Below are positions 5,309 through 5,320 of a DNA stretch of 5,320 nt, piece by piece. The stretch is from contig DBME01000385.1 in assembly GCA_002298155.1 (NCBI GenBank), positions 1-5,320 on the forward strand, in the 5' to 3' direction. Position 1 is the first letter of the stretch. Each line of letters starts with the position of its first letter. The notes beneath the pieces are model-generated. The model did no database searches, was not told the DNA's origin, and worked only from the letters and a program-made list of their open reading frames with translations. The translations under genes and the position numbers were made by a program. The DNA comes from Holophagaceae bacterium UBA706 (GTDB lineage Bacteria > Acidobacteriota > Holophagae > Holophagales > Holophagaceae).

Positions 5309-5320
5309 CCCGGCGTTTCC

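Overview
The window is about 5.3 kb of very GC-rich, densely coding bacterial DNA with strongly GC-ending codons. It holds six protein genes, one of them cut by the left edge. I see no RNA gene, insertion sequence, CRISPR array or sign of recent transfer. The composition, the proline/alanine/glutamate-rich linkers and the last gene (an N-terminal NTDV...FHVQTEDKG module that I recall from Acidobacteriota and neighbouring phyla) suggest an acidobacterium, perhaps of the Holophagae (Geothrix/Holophaga-like). A deltaproteobacterial-type lineage is not excluded. This placement is inference from memory, not from a search.

Layout. (1) 1-516, plus strand: the C-terminus of a protein with a Pro/Ala-rich linker and a TPR-like helical tail. 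(2) 494-904 and 901-1434, minus strand: a two-gene unit, with a CYTH-domain protein (class IV adenylate cyclase / triphosphatase superfamily) first and a small NTF2-like lipoprotein second. They are coupled by an ATGA overlap, and the lipoprotein converges on gene 1 with a 23-bp tail-to-tail overlap. (3) 1435-1486: a 52-bp AT-richer divergent intergenic region with a 13-bp dyad. (4) 1487-2797, plus strand: a membrane-anchored, cysteine-free, very tryptophan-rich protein of unknown function. (5) 2798-2869: a 72-bp intergenic region with a CATG-centred inverted repeat. (6) 2870-4648 and 4661-5308, plus strand: a likely operon of a long response regulator and a conserved protein of unknown function.

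The most unusual gene is the 592-residue response regulator. It has a normal N-terminal receiver domain except that the conserved switch Thr/Ser is Ala83. A roughly 420-residue acidic, proline-rich, probably disordered region follows. This includes eleven 8-residue repeats of the form E-P-E-(P/A)-hydrophobic-H-(mostly F/V)-A, and the protein ends in a short amphipathic helical segment. Within the repeats a 24-residue block is duplicated with 13 synonymous differences and only one amino-acid change, so the protein sequence appears to be conserved by selection. The receiver / acidic linker / C-terminal helix plan resembles bacterial scaffold or polar-hub proteins more than a DNA-binding regulator. 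The downstream protein, 12 bp away, is the obvious candidate partner.
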